From Martinezella lusitana (GTDB lineage Bacteria > Pseudomonadota > Alphaproteobacteria > Rhizobiales > Rhizobiaceae), in the NCBI RefSeq assembly GCF_014207095.1, contig NZ_JACHBG010000007.1, positions 287,935 through 351,934 on the forward strand: 64,000 bases of DNA, given 5' to 3'. The translations under genes were made by a program, and so were the position numbers. Within the stretch, counting starts at the first letter, position 1. Every line of letters begins with the position of its first letter. Positions 9,452 to 17,483 of this stretch are shown here, in pieces. The notes beneath the pieces were generated by a model. That model searched no databases, was not told the origin of the DNA, and was given only the letters and a program-made list of their open reading frames with translations.

Positions 9452-9479
9452 GCGGGCGGGCGCGGATGCGCCCGCCCGC
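9452..9479 (-). terminator. Intercistronic hairpin after the binding-protein gene
   Basis: A perfect 12-bp GC stem (GCGGGCGGGCGC / GCGCCCGCCCGC) with a GGAT loop lies in the 66-nt gap between the binding-protein gene and the phosphoesterase gene. There is no T-tract. In this position such hairpins usually attenuate transcription or protect the mRNA, so that more binding protein than transporter is made. Confidence 0.7.
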
Positions 9480-9488
9480 TCGGTCTCT

Positions 9489-11129
9489 TTAGTTTTTGAC
9501 GGCGAAATGACCGGGCGTGAAATCCATCGCGAACATGGCGGATGGTGCCCATTCGATGTTTGCCTTCTTGCCGTAGAGAATGGCGTTCTGGTGCAGAACG
9601 ATCATGCCGGGATCCTCATTCTCGAGGATGTCGAGTGCGCGGGAGAAGGCCTTCTTGACTTCGGCACGGTCGGTGGAGGTGTTGAGCACGTTGCAGAGGG
9701 CATCGAATTCGTCGCTTTGCCACATGCCGCCCTTCGGATTGGTCTTGGAGTTGTAGACGCCGTTCGGGCAATTATTGGCGAGAAGTGCCGCCGGAAATGC
9801 AAAATATGCCGTGTTCGAGAGATCCTGCATCATGCGGTCGGGGCTCGGGTCATTGGGATTGTCGATGACCGAGAAATCGATATTGAAGCCGATGGCCCGC
9901 AGATTTTCGAGGTTATACTGTGCGATGGTCAGTTCGTTGGGGTAGTAGTTATTGTGAACGCGATAGGTGATCGCCTCGCCCTTGTAGCCGGACTCGGCCA
10001 GCAGCCGCTTAGCGAGCTCCGGATCATAGCTTGAGGTCTGGTGACCGGTGGCGAACAGATCCCCGAATAGCGGATGCTGGAAGCCTTGCGGCACTGCAGT
10101 CCGACCGCCCCAGAGCGCGTCGACAATAGTCTTGCGGTCGATGGCGTGGCTGAGCGCCTGACGCACCTTGACGTTCTTGAGCGGGCCATTGTTTTCATCA
10201 AGCGCAATGAAGCGAACATTGGCGACCGGGCCACCGACGACTTTGAAATCGGAGGATCCCTCGATCATCGGAACCTGATCGGAACCGACATCGGATATAA
10301 TGTCATATTCGCCCGACATAAGACCGTTCACGCGGCTGGCGGCTTCCGGCACGATAAGGATATTGAGCTTGTCGATCGGAGGCTTACCGCCCCAGTAGTC
10401 GCCATTGGCGACCATATGAACGGCTGAACCGGACTCCAGCTTTTCAACCTTATAGGGGCCGGTTGCGATCGGCTTGGCTGCCCAGGCGTTCCAGCTTGCA
10501 GCTTCCATAAAGCCGCGCCTGGAGATGACACCGGCATAATTGACGCGGGCGAGGCGGGCTTCCGTGTCAAGCGTCGCCTTCTTCATGACGATACGGACGG
10601 TGAGGTCATCGACCGCTTCGACATGGTCGAGCAATGGCCATTCGGAGGCGCGGCTGGCGGCAACGGTCGCCGGCGGCACGATACCCTTGCTGCCGTCGGC
10701 GCGGGTGAAGGTGCTTTCGCCCTTGTCGCGAGCCGCGATCTGCGCTGGCAGCAAGCCAAAGCGCTCGTCGGAGAAGGAGAAGGCAACATCCTTGGCGGTC
10801 ATGATATCGCCGTTGTGGAACTTGACGTTCGGACGCAGCTTGAATTCGAGCGTCTTGTCGTCAATCCACTTCCATTCGGTGGCGAGCCCCGGCTTGAAAG
10901 CGAGATTGGGGTCTTGCAGATTAAGGGCAATAAGCTGTTCGAATACCGAATTCTGGAATTTGCGCGCCGCCGTACCGTTGTTCTCGTTGATTTCAATCGA
11001 ACCGGCCGTGCCCATGGACTGGACGGCAACGTTGATGGTGGTATCCCGGGCCAGTGCAGATGAAGCAGCGCCGAGGAAGAGGCTGCCTATCAAGGCAGCT
11101 CGAGCGAAGGTCTTGAAAGTCGTGTGCAT
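9489..11129 (-). CDS. ABC transporter substrate-binding protein, family 5 (DppA/OppA type)
   Basis: The 546-aa protein has a signal peptide (cleavage expected near SSALARD). The mature part reads as a peptide/nickel-type extracellular solute-binding protein of the SBP_bac_5 class, with motifs such as LEFKLRPNVKFHNGD, KDVAFSF and VRQALSHAIDRKTIV. The start at 11129 has GGAG 7 nt upstream. Although the family is named for peptides, rhizobial members also bind opines, sugars and phosphorylated conjugates. Two phosphoester hydrolases in the same operon make a phosphorylated ligand plausible. Confidence 0.92.
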   Translation of the reverse strand: MHTTFKTFARAALIGSLFLGAASSALARDTTINVAVQSMGTAGSIEINENNGTAARKFQNSVFEQLIALNLQDPNLAFKPGLATEWKWIDDKTLEFKLRPNVKFHNGDIMTAKDVAFSFSDERFGLLPAQIAARDKGESTFTRADGSKGIVPPATVAASRASEWPLLDHVEAVDDLTVRIVMKKATLDTEARLARVNYAGVISRRGFMEAASWNAWAAKPIATGPYKVEKLESGSAVHMVANGDYWGGKPPIDKLNILIVPEAASRVNGLMSGEYDIISDVGSDQVPMIEGSSDFKVVGGPVANVRFIALDENNGPLKNVKVRQALSHAIDRKTIVDALWGGRTAVPQGFQHPLFGDLFATGHQTSSYDPELAKRLLAESGYKGEAITYRVHNNYYPNELTIAQYNLENLRAIGFNIDFSVIDNPNDPSPDRMMQDLSNTAYFAFPAALLANNCPNGVYNSKTNPKGGMWQSDEFDALCNVLNTSTDRAEVKKAFSRALDILENEDPGMIVLHQNAILYGKKANIEWAPSAMFAMDFTPGHFAVKN

Positions 11130-11265
11130 TGAGGTCTCCGGTGAGGCCGCTTGCCCGCGGCATGGCTTCGCCGTTACCTGCCGAAGAGGATTTCGGCAGG
11201 CGGGCGCGATCAATGGACGCTGCGAGATCGCCCCGCAACGCGATGGGTCTTAGAAACGGTACGCG

Positions 11266-12795
11266 TTATTCGGCTGGCGATCCGACAAGCCTTGTCGACT
11301 GGTTGGAAACCATAGTTGCCGGCGAGGCCCAAGCCTCGTCGACATAGCTTTGTGATCCGATGCGACCAAAGCGCAGATGTGAGGCCTTGCCCTGAGCTGT
11401 GGCCGTAAACTCTTCAATGACCGGCGCGGCAACTACCTCACCGTGATCCAGCAGCTCATGCATCACGCGACCGGTCATGGTGTCCGGCGCTGTGACGCCC
11501 AGCATATGCAGGCTCGTCGGGGCAAGGTCGGTAATGCCGGTGCGGGTGGTGATGACCTGACCGCCGGCCTTGAGGCCTGCGCCATCGGCAATCAGCACGG
11601 CCGTCAGCTCGGCCAGATGCATGCCGCCATGCGTGCCGCCGCCGACGTCGATCTTGTAGTTGCCGACATCGCAAACCGACCTGCCGGGTATTCCGAATTC
11701 GTTCGGTTCGTCGTCGCCGGCAAGGTTGAGATAAAGATCAGGGGCGCGGTAGTGCGCGGCGCCGGTCAGCTCCAGCGCCAGCGTTCCCTCGATCGTTCCA
11801 AGCGGCGAGCCGGGCTCGATGGCTCGGGTGAAGCTTGCACCATACCAGTCCTGAGCGACGAGAGCATCGAAGGCCGCCTGCAGCAGTCCCTTGTCGTATC
11901 GACGCAGCCACAGGCCGGGAGCACGACCGCGGCGGAAGATGATGTCTATGCCGTCGTCGAAGCGTGTGGCCGCACGAATGCCGGCCGCCTTGAAGGCATC
12001 ATCGAGATTGATGAAGCGCGATGATGTCGAGTGACCGTGATCGGACGTGATGAAGACGGCGATCGCCTCGCGCTCCGGCCGATGCTCACGCCAATCGAGG
12101 AGAGCACCGATTGCCGCGTCGCACTGGCGCAGGCTTTCGAGCTGCCCCTCGGCGCCGAGGCCATGGAGATGGGACGCGCTATCGACCTCGGTCAACCAGA
12201 TGATCGAAGCACTCGGCTTCCTGGCCGGCCAGATGGAATTGACAAAGATATCGATGGCCTTTGCCTCGGCGCCGCGTTCGAAGCCGGTACTTGGGACCTT
12301 GTGGCGCGCCGTGATGTCGACGGCGAGATCATGCGGAAAGGCGAGCTGGGGGTGGCGGACATTGAAGCCGATTTGGCCGAAATCCGCTCCCTTCCAATTG
12401 AGTGCCGTAAAGGAACCTTGACCGCTTGACGTGACGACAGCGAAGGACTTGCCGGCTTTGGCGAGGGTTTCGCTGAGATTGACCGTGCGCACCATGCCGC
12501 CGGCGTAATGCGCCTCGCCATAGCGCCAGTCATGAATGGTGTCGGTGCCGGCAAGTCTGCCGCCGCCGCTACGCGCGTAGAAATCATTACCCAGCACGCC
12601 CGTACTTTCGGGTCTTGCACCATTGGCAAGCGCCGACAGCGCGCCGCGCGTTTCGCTTGGAAACACAGTGCGATGATCGCTACTGACAACGCCCCTTTGC
12701 TTGAGGGCATGAAGGTTCGGCATGGTCAGGGCATTGATCTGGTCGGGCCTAAGCCCATCAACGCCAAGAATGATGACGTGGGCGATATCACTCAT
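11266..12795 (-). CDS. Type I phosphodiesterase / nucleotide pyrophosphatase (alkaline phosphatase superfamily)
   Basis: The 509-aa protein shows the metal sites and nucleophile of the phosphodiesterase/NPP family: ILGVDGLRPD (first metal Asp), VFPSETRGALSALANG (nucleophile Thr) with GARPESTGVLGN, EVDSASHLHG (Asp, His), FITSDHGHS (Asp-His) and GGTHGGMH (His). There is no signal peptide, so hydrolysis would be cytoplasmic, after import. I prefer the ATG at 12795 because AGAGG is 9 nt upstream; an ATG at 12801 is also possible. It overlaps the DeoR gene by 8 nt. Expected chemistry is cleavage of a phosphodiester into a phosphomonoester plus an alcohol. Confidence 0.88.
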   Translation of the reverse strand: MSDIAHVIILGVDGLRPDQINALTMPNLHALKQRGVVSSDHRTVFPSETRGALSALANGARPESTGVLGNDFYARSGGGRLAGTDTIHDWRYGEAHYAGGMVRTVNLSETLAKAGKSFAVVTSSGQGSFTALNWKGADFGQIGFNVRHPQLAFPHDLAVDITARHKVPSTGFERGAEAKAIDIFVNSIWPARKPSASIIWLTEVDSASHLHGLGAEGQLESLRQCDAAIGALLDWREHRPEREAIAVFITSDHGHSTSSRFINLDDAFKAAGIRAATRFDDGIDIIFRRGRAPGLWLRRYDKGLLQAAFDALVAQDWYGASFTRAIEPGSPLGTIEGTLALELTGAAHYRAPDLYLNLAGDDEPNEFGIPGRSVCDVGNYKIDVGGGTHGGMHLAELTAVLIADGAGLKAGGQVITTRTGITDLAPTSLHMLGVTAPDTMTGRVMHELLDHGEVVAAPVIEEFTATAQGKASHLRFGRIGSQSYVDEAWASPATMVSNQSTRLVGSPAE

Positions 12796-13597
12796 GGTCA
12801 TGCGCCTCTGCTGCAGGAAGTGAATTTTCCGCTGTGTCCGGGTAAAGCACGTTGGTACCGGCTTCCGCGAGCAAAGCGGTAAAATGGGGGGCAAGTTGTT
12901 CGTCGGTGACGAAAGTGCCAATGTCCTTGAAGGGTATTGATTGGTAGCGACCCGGCGCGCCGATCTTGGTGTGGTCGGCCACATAGATCGCGTCGCGCGA
13001 CTGGCTGACGATCTGCAGCTTAAGCCGCATATTATGGCGGGTTTCCTCGACAAGACCGAAGCGCTCGTCAAGGCCGTAAACACCGACGATGGAAAGATCG
13101 AAGCTGCAGTTTTCGATGGCATCGAAAACCTCGTCGCCCATCAGCATCTTGGCCGATGCGTTATATTCGCCGCCGGTGAAGTGAACGCGGTGGCGCTGGC
13201 CTGCCTGCAATGCTTCGCCGATGGCCGGCATATTGGTCATTACCGAAACCGTCGGACCATCGCGCATCGCCTCTGCAACAGCCAGCACCGACGAGCCACC
13301 CGTCATGAATATCCATTGGTCGGCCTCGATCAGCGAGGCGACCCTGCGACCGATGGCCTGCTTCCCAGCCCGCTCCATCAACACTCGCTCTTCGAGCGGC
13401 GCCTTGCGATCCGACGGGATCGCGCCGCCATAGACGCGGCGTAGCGCGCCGTTGCGCTCAAGCGCCACCAAATCGCGCCGCACCGTCTCGGTCGAGACCC
13501 CGAAAGCTTCGGCCATCGCCGCGATCGACATGCCATGGCCGCCGTTAACGAGGCTTACAATGTTCTGATGCCTGCCGGCTGCTGGAAGTTTCGACAA
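12788..13597 (-). CDS. DeoR-family transcriptional repressor
   Basis: The 269-aa protein has an N-terminal DeoR helix-turn-helix (MAEAFGVSTETVRRDLVALE, then GALRRVYGGA) and a C-terminal sugar-phosphate-sensing domain. It starts with TTG at 13597, supported by AAGGAG 7 nt upstream, and no better ATG exists. As first gene of locus A it probably represses its own operon and responds to a phosphorylated intermediate, which is the usual effector class for the family. The 134-bp upstream gap holds a Pho-box-like element. Confidence 0.9.
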   Translation of the reverse strand: MSKLPAAGRHQNIVSLVNGGHGMSIAAMAEAFGVSTETVRRDLVALERNGALRRVYGGAIPSDRKAPLEERVLMERAGKQAIGRRVASLIEADQWIFMTGGSSVLAVAEAMRDGPTVSVMTNMPAIGEALQAGQRHRVHFTGGEYNASAKMLMGDEVFDAIENCSFDLSIVGVYGLDERFGLVEETRHNMRLKLQIVSQSRDAIYVADHTKIGAPGRYQSIPFKDIGTFVTDEQLAPHFTALLAEAGTNVLYPDTAENSLPAAEAHDHE

Positions 13598-13638
13598 AAG
13601 TCTCTCCTTGCTTCGGGAACGAGACTTAGAGGTTCGAG

Positions 13639-13655
13639 ATTACAGTGACGTGACA
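13639..13655 (-). promoter_or_regulatory. Pho-box-like direct repeat upstream of locus A
   Basis: On the minus strand TGTCACGTCACTGTAAT contains two 6-mers (TGTCAC, TGTAAT) spaced 11 nt apart, the geometry of PhoB boxes (consensus halves CTGTCAT). It sits about 42 nt upstream of the DeoR start. A related element is found at 14409-14425. It could instead be an operator for the DeoR protein. Confidence 0.4.
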
Positions 13656-13731
13656 TTTTATTGAAGTTTGCGTCAAAGTAGTTTTCATATCAACATTATC
13701 ACACAAAGTTCCACATTCGATATGTGCCGCC

Positions 13732-14259
13732 CTAGATTCCGGCGGGGAGGGCCTTGCTCAGCATGACACTGCGATAATTGGTGTGGGACCACTGTTCGTA
13801 GCCGATGAAGCGAAATCCGAGGCGAGAATACCAATCGACAAGATGCGTGGCCGGCTCGGCCGTATCGAGCGCCAATTCTCTGGCACCGCTTGCGATCGCC
13901 TGCTGTTCGGCGAAGTCGATAAGTTGCCGGCCAAGTCCGTTTGCCTGCAGGCCGGGCTCTATACCGAATTGGGCAATGCTCGACACTTCTGGCCGGTCAT
14001 ACCAGTCGCAGCCTTTCGTCTGGCCCATGTTCTTGAACAGGATCGTGCCCCGGATCGTCCCGCCCATCACGCCAACGAAACATTGCCCTTCGGCGATGCG
14101 TTTGGCCGTAACCTCTTCACTCTGATGGGTCGCCATAAATCGCAACCCCATGTTCGCAAGGCCGCTATAGGCGCGATGAAGCAATGCCGTCATCTCGGCT
14201 ATGGAGTCGGTTTCCATCCAGGGGCGAATGGTGAAACTGGAGAGTGCCGGATTTTTCAT
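13732..14259 (-). CDS. GNAT-family N-acetyltransferase
   Basis: The 175-aa protein matches the GNAT fold: FTIRPWMETDSIAEMTALLH at the start, the acetyl-CoA pyrophosphate loop (QANGLGRQLIDFAEQQA, a variant of Q-x-x-G-x-G/A) and the late ALDTAEPATHLVDWYSRLGFRFIG strand-helix. It would transfer an acetyl group to a small amine or a protein. The ATG at 14259 gives the normal domain length. A GTG at 14340 would add 27 unlikely residues. The acceptor is unknown. Confidence 0.85.
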   Translation of the reverse strand: MKNPALSSFTIRPWMETDSIAEMTALLHRAYSGLANMGLRFMATHQSEEVTAKRIAEGQCFVGVMGGTIRGTILFKNMGQTKGCDWYDRPEVSSIAQFGIEPGLQANGLGRQLIDFAEQQAIASGARELALDTAEPATHLVDWYSRLGFRFIGYEQWSHTNYRSVMLSKALPAGI

Positions 14260-14665
14260 ATGCAATGCTCGAATGGCTGTTTTGATATGGAGGCGGACGA
14301 GATCTGATCGGTCGGCGTAGTCGGACGAGGGTGCTCTCACTATAAGGAGGTTAGTCTCCAGGCATTCGACCGCTGCCCTCGCTATTACAAGATCAAGGGG
14401 CGCGCAAAATTACAGTTGCGTGAAATTTATTTGAACTTTGTGTGTTCGGTCGTTCTGAGGGGCGGCAGTCCATAAACTACCACATTGGAAGAGATGCCAG
14501 TCTCGCCCACAAAGGCCGTGCCTTGCGTCCAATCATTCCGTCGGAAATTGTTCCGATTTTCGAAATGATGCGCTAGAGACAGATCCTGTCGAATTGGCCA
14601 GTATGGCTGGTGCGTGTGTTTGCTTGCGCGGGCTTGCGGCCTGCCTCGGAGTTTTGCGGGTCCCA
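14260..14665. other. Intergenic region between acetyltransferase and membrane-protein genes
   Basis: These 406 bp separate two divergent genes. The only notable element is the Pho-box-like sequence at 14409-14425 and its flank. An in-frame extension of the membrane protein (TTG 14594, ATG 14603) could use the right-hand end. I see no other gene. Confidence 0.5.
14409..14425 (-). promoter_or_regulatory. Second Pho-box-like element
   Basis: The minus strand reads TTTCACGCAACTGTAAT, with TTTCAC and TGTAAT halves 11 nt apart. With its flank it matches the locus A element (13639 on) at 28 of 35 positions. It lies 150 bp upstream of the acetyltransferase start. Confidence 0.35.
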
Positions 14666-15319
14666 ATGTCCATGAAAGGTTCTGTGAGTTTCTGCCGCTG
14701 TTTGCTTGCTTTGCTTGCGCTGACAGGGATCGTGATTTCCTATGTTGCCATCATACCTGGGGCGCATGTCTCACGCGTCAGATTGACGACGAATTTCCTC
14801 AGTTATTTTACGATACAGTCCAATATTTTGCTTGTCGTTGCCTTGCTGGCGGCGGAGATCGCACCATCATCCCAGATTGGGCGATGGGCCAGACGCTCGT
14901 CAACAAAAACGGCTATCCTTCTTTATGTGGGCGTTGCTGGCGGTGTCTATTTCTGGATGTTGAAGGATGTTTGGCACCCGCGCGGCTGGCAGCTGCGGGC
15001 AGACCAGTTGCTTCACTATTGCATCCCCTTGCTTGCTGCGATTGATTGGCTGTTCTTTGTCGAGCGCGGCAGGCTAACCTGGCGAGATGCATTCTGGTGG
15101 CTGCTTTTTCCGGCGCTCTACTCGGCGTATTCGCTCGTCCATGGTTATTTCTCGGGCTTCTATCCCTATCCCTTTTTGGACGTAAACGATGTCGGTCTCC
15201 AGGAGGTTCTGGGCAACATGGCGCTCCTGGGCATACTCTTCCTGCTTCTCGGAGGCACGATCACCCTTGTCGATCGCATGGCGGCAAGGCTTGGTAAAAG
15301 GGCGCCGCAACCCGAATAG
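14666..15319 (+). CDS. Pr6Pr-type integral membrane protein
   Basis: The 217-aa protein has about six hydrophobic helices and the conserved pattern of the Pr6Pr/FAR-17a-like family: TTNFLSYFTIQSNILL after helix 1, then HYCIPLLAAIDWLFF and ALYSAYSLVHGYFSGFYPYPF. The biochemical function of bacterial members is not established. ATG 14666 or 14672 gives the usual N-terminus; in-frame upstream starts would add a Cys-rich tail. It has no obvious operon partner. Confidence 0.75.
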   Translation: MSMKGSVSFCRCLLALLALTGIVISYVAIIPGAHVSRVRLTTNFLSYFTIQSNILLVVALLAAEIAPSSQIGRWARRSSTKTAILLYVGVAGGVYFWMLKDVWHPRGWQLRADQLLHYCIPLLAAIDWLFFVERGRLTWRDAFWWLLFPALYSAYSLVHGYFSGFYPYPFLDVNDVGLQEVLGNMALLGILFLLLGGTITLVDRMAARLGKRAPQPE

Positions 15320-15448
15320 ATGCGGCATTTTCAGGAAAGACACACAGTGCGTTTCCACTTGAAGGTCACGAAGAAACAATAGGATAGGGCAGCTTCTGCT
15401 CCAAAAAATGAGAAGCGCCCTATCGGATGAGTTCAACGCGCTCGATGG

Positions 15449-16216
15449 CTAGATTGCCGTAAAACCGTTGTCGACGAACAGATGGACGCCGTTGACGAAG
15501 TTGGATTCATCGGACGCCAGATAGAGAGCCGCCCGCGCGACATCCTCCGGTTCGCCGATGCGGCCCTGCTGCGCAGCGATTGCGGCATCGGAGACGTCGA
15601 CGCCGAGCGCTTGCAGCTCGGCGACTTCGCGCAGGCCATGTGGCGTGCGGATGAAACCGGGGCAGACCGCGTTGCATCGAATGTTGCGGTCACGGAACTC
15701 GACGGCGATGGCGCGTGCAAACATATGCACGGCACCCTTCGTCGTATCGTAAAGCACTTCCATCGGCGTTGCCGCAACCGCCGAGATCGAAGAGGTGCAG
15801 ACGATCGAGCCGCCGCCGGCCGCGATCATGCCCGGCAGGACCGCCTTGGTCATCAGGAACATCGACCGCACATTGACGCCATGCAGCCATTCCCATTCCT
15901 CAAGCGTGGTTTCGAGAAACGGTTTGATGACAATAGTGCCCGCGTGGTTGAAGAGCACGGTCACGGCGCCGAAACGCTCTTCAATGCCTTTGACGGCGGC
16001 ATTCACGGCCTCCTCGTCCGAAACATCCGCTACCCAATGGTCGGCAATGCCGCCGGCATTGCGGATCGACCGCACCGTTTCCGCCGCCGCATCGCCATTT
16101 CGGTCGATAATAGCAACTTTGGCGCCTTCCGCCGCGAACAGGCGCGAGGCAGCTCCGCCCATCCCCGTGGCACCGCCTGAAATGATGGCAATCTTGCCCT
16201 TGAGCCTATCCGTCAT
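15449..16216 (-). CDS. Short-chain dehydrogenase/reductase (SDR)
   Basis: The 255-aa protein is a classical SDR with cofactor loop SGGATGMGGAA, the NHAG motif, an active-site Ser in CTSSISA and catalytic Tyr-x-x-x-Lys in YDTTKG. An Asp after the second strand (IIDRN) predicts NAD(H) preference. The start has a strong GGGGGGA site. It stands alone between the membrane-protein gene and the oxygenase, so its alcohol/ketone substrate cannot be inferred from context. Confidence 0.9.
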   Translation of the reverse strand: MTDRLKGKIAIISGGATGMGGAASRLFAAEGAKVAIIDRNGDAAAETVRSIRNAGGIADHWVADVSDEEAVNAAVKGIEERFGAVTVLFNHAGTIVIKPFLETTLEEWEWLHGVNVRSMFLMTKAVLPGMIAAGGGSIVCTSSISAVAATPMEVLYDTTKGAVHMFARAIAVEFRDRNIRCNAVCPGFIRTPHGLREVAELQALGVDVSDAAIAAQQGRIGEPEDVARAALYLASDESNFVNGVHLFVDNGFTAI

Positions 16217-16426
16217 GCATCCCCCCTTTTTCTAGTCCTGATTTGCCGCGGGCTGCTTGCCGCCCGCGAGGTCGCTCAACGCCTTCGAAGGTTTCTTCAG
16301 ATCCGAAACCTGTCGGCACGCCTTTGGAACAATTGCACTTCAAGCCCGCCCGAAGCAAGAATGCCGGCGAAAAGCATTTGCCTTGTGAGGTAAATGCCGT
16401 GCAATCGGACTAGCTCTCGGCGGCTC

Positions 16427-16454
16427 AATTGCCGCGACGCGGAACGCGGCAATT
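16427..16454. repeat. Perfect 10-bp inverted repeat (hairpin or operator)
   Basis: AATTGCCGCG and CGCGGCAATT flank an 8-nt loop, 56 nt past the stop of the oxygenase gene and about 210 nt upstream of the SDR start. There is no T-tract, so it could be a factor-independent terminator of weak type or a regulator site for the SDR. Confidence 0.5.
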
Positions 16455-16509
16455 CATCCAACCCAGTTGCGGATCTGGACGGCATCACTACCTGACGAGT
16501 TCACGGCTT

Positions 16510-17259
16510 TTAGCGTGCGTCGTGAAAGATGATGCCGACGGTATGCCGCATCCCCGAACGGACGCGACTGACGCCGTGCCTGAGATTGACGCGATAATTT
16601 CCCTTCGTCCCGCTAACGGGCCGATTATGGACAGCGAAGGCGACGGCGTCGCCCTGCCGAAGCGGGACCACCTCTACCCGGCTCTGCATGCGCGGGCGCT
16701 GCTCGGTCAACACGAATTCGCCGCCGGTAAAGTCCCGACCCGGTTCCGAAAGCAGGATTGCCACTTGGATGGGAAATGCAAGATCGCCGTAAAGATCCTG
16801 GTGGAGGCAGTTAAAATCTCCCGGCACATACTGCAACAATAGGGGCGTCGGGCGCGTCTGGCCGGCTTCATGGCACCGCTTCAGGAAAGAGGCGTGTTCG
16901 TCGGGATAATGCTCCGCGATACCCATACGTTCGTTCCATCCGTTGGCGATACCGGCTAGATGCGGATAAAGTGCGGCGCGCAATCCGTCCAGCAGCCCCG
17001 GCAAGGGATATTTGAAATAGCGATATTCGCCCTTTCCGAAGCCATGGCGCGCCATGACGATATGGCTGCGGAAATGTTGCTCCTCGGCATAAAGGCCGGC
17101 AAGGGCGCTGCATTCCTCGGGCGTGAGAAGCTTTGGAAGAACGGCGCAGCCAAACCCGTCTAGTTCGCCGGTAAGGGCGCGCCAATCATAGGCATCGACC
17201 CGAGCCTTTGTAGGTCCTTCTGGTAATGCGGGGGAAATGGTGGGGCGCGGGCTATTCAT
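16510..17259 (-). CDS. 2-oxoglutarate/Fe(II)-dependent oxygenase
   Basis: The 249-aa protein carries the iron-binding HxD pair in HQDLYGD, a distal His in NLRHGVSRV and the 2OG-binding Arg in the following segment, in a jelly-roll context (GGEFVLTEQRPRMQSR, PLRQGDAVAFAVHNR). It belongs to the prolyl-hydroxylase-like bacterial 2OG-Fe(II) oxygenases, some of which are found with alkylation-repair genes. No repair gene is nearby here. The ATG at 17259 has GAGGA 7 nt upstream; the longer open frame is not supported. The hydroxylation target is unknown. Confidence 0.85.
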   Translation of the reverse strand: MNSPRPTISPALPEGPTKARVDAYDWRALTGELDGFGCAVLPKLLTPEECSALAGLYAEEQHFRSHIVMARHGFGKGEYRYFKYPLPGLLDGLRAALYPHLAGIANGWNERMGIAEHYPDEHASFLKRCHEAGQTRPTPLLLQYVPGDFNCLHQDLYGDLAFPIQVAILLSEPGRDFTGGEFVLTEQRPRMQSRVEVVPLRQGDAVAFAVHNRPVSGTKGNYRVNLRHGVSRVRSGMRHTVGIIFHDAR

Positions 17260-17483
17260 GGCGTATCCTCGGCTTGAGTGGATCGCAGCCGGCCCATCAG
17301 GCATCGGCGCGAGAAGCCAAACCCTAGCGTCCAGACGAAACTCTCCGCCACCCGATTTGCAATGGGCAGGGAAGATCCGCGCAACGATCATCATTTAGGG
17401 CGATTGTGCTCAAAAAAGCCTGGGGGATCAGACACTGGGCCTACGGGGCACCTACCTCTTGCGCACAAACGGCTGATTGGCAA

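Noticed and set aside
16297..16488. 63-codon minus-strand frame between SDR and oxygenase
   Set aside because: It has no ribosome site, overlaps the inverted repeat and has no protein-like pattern.
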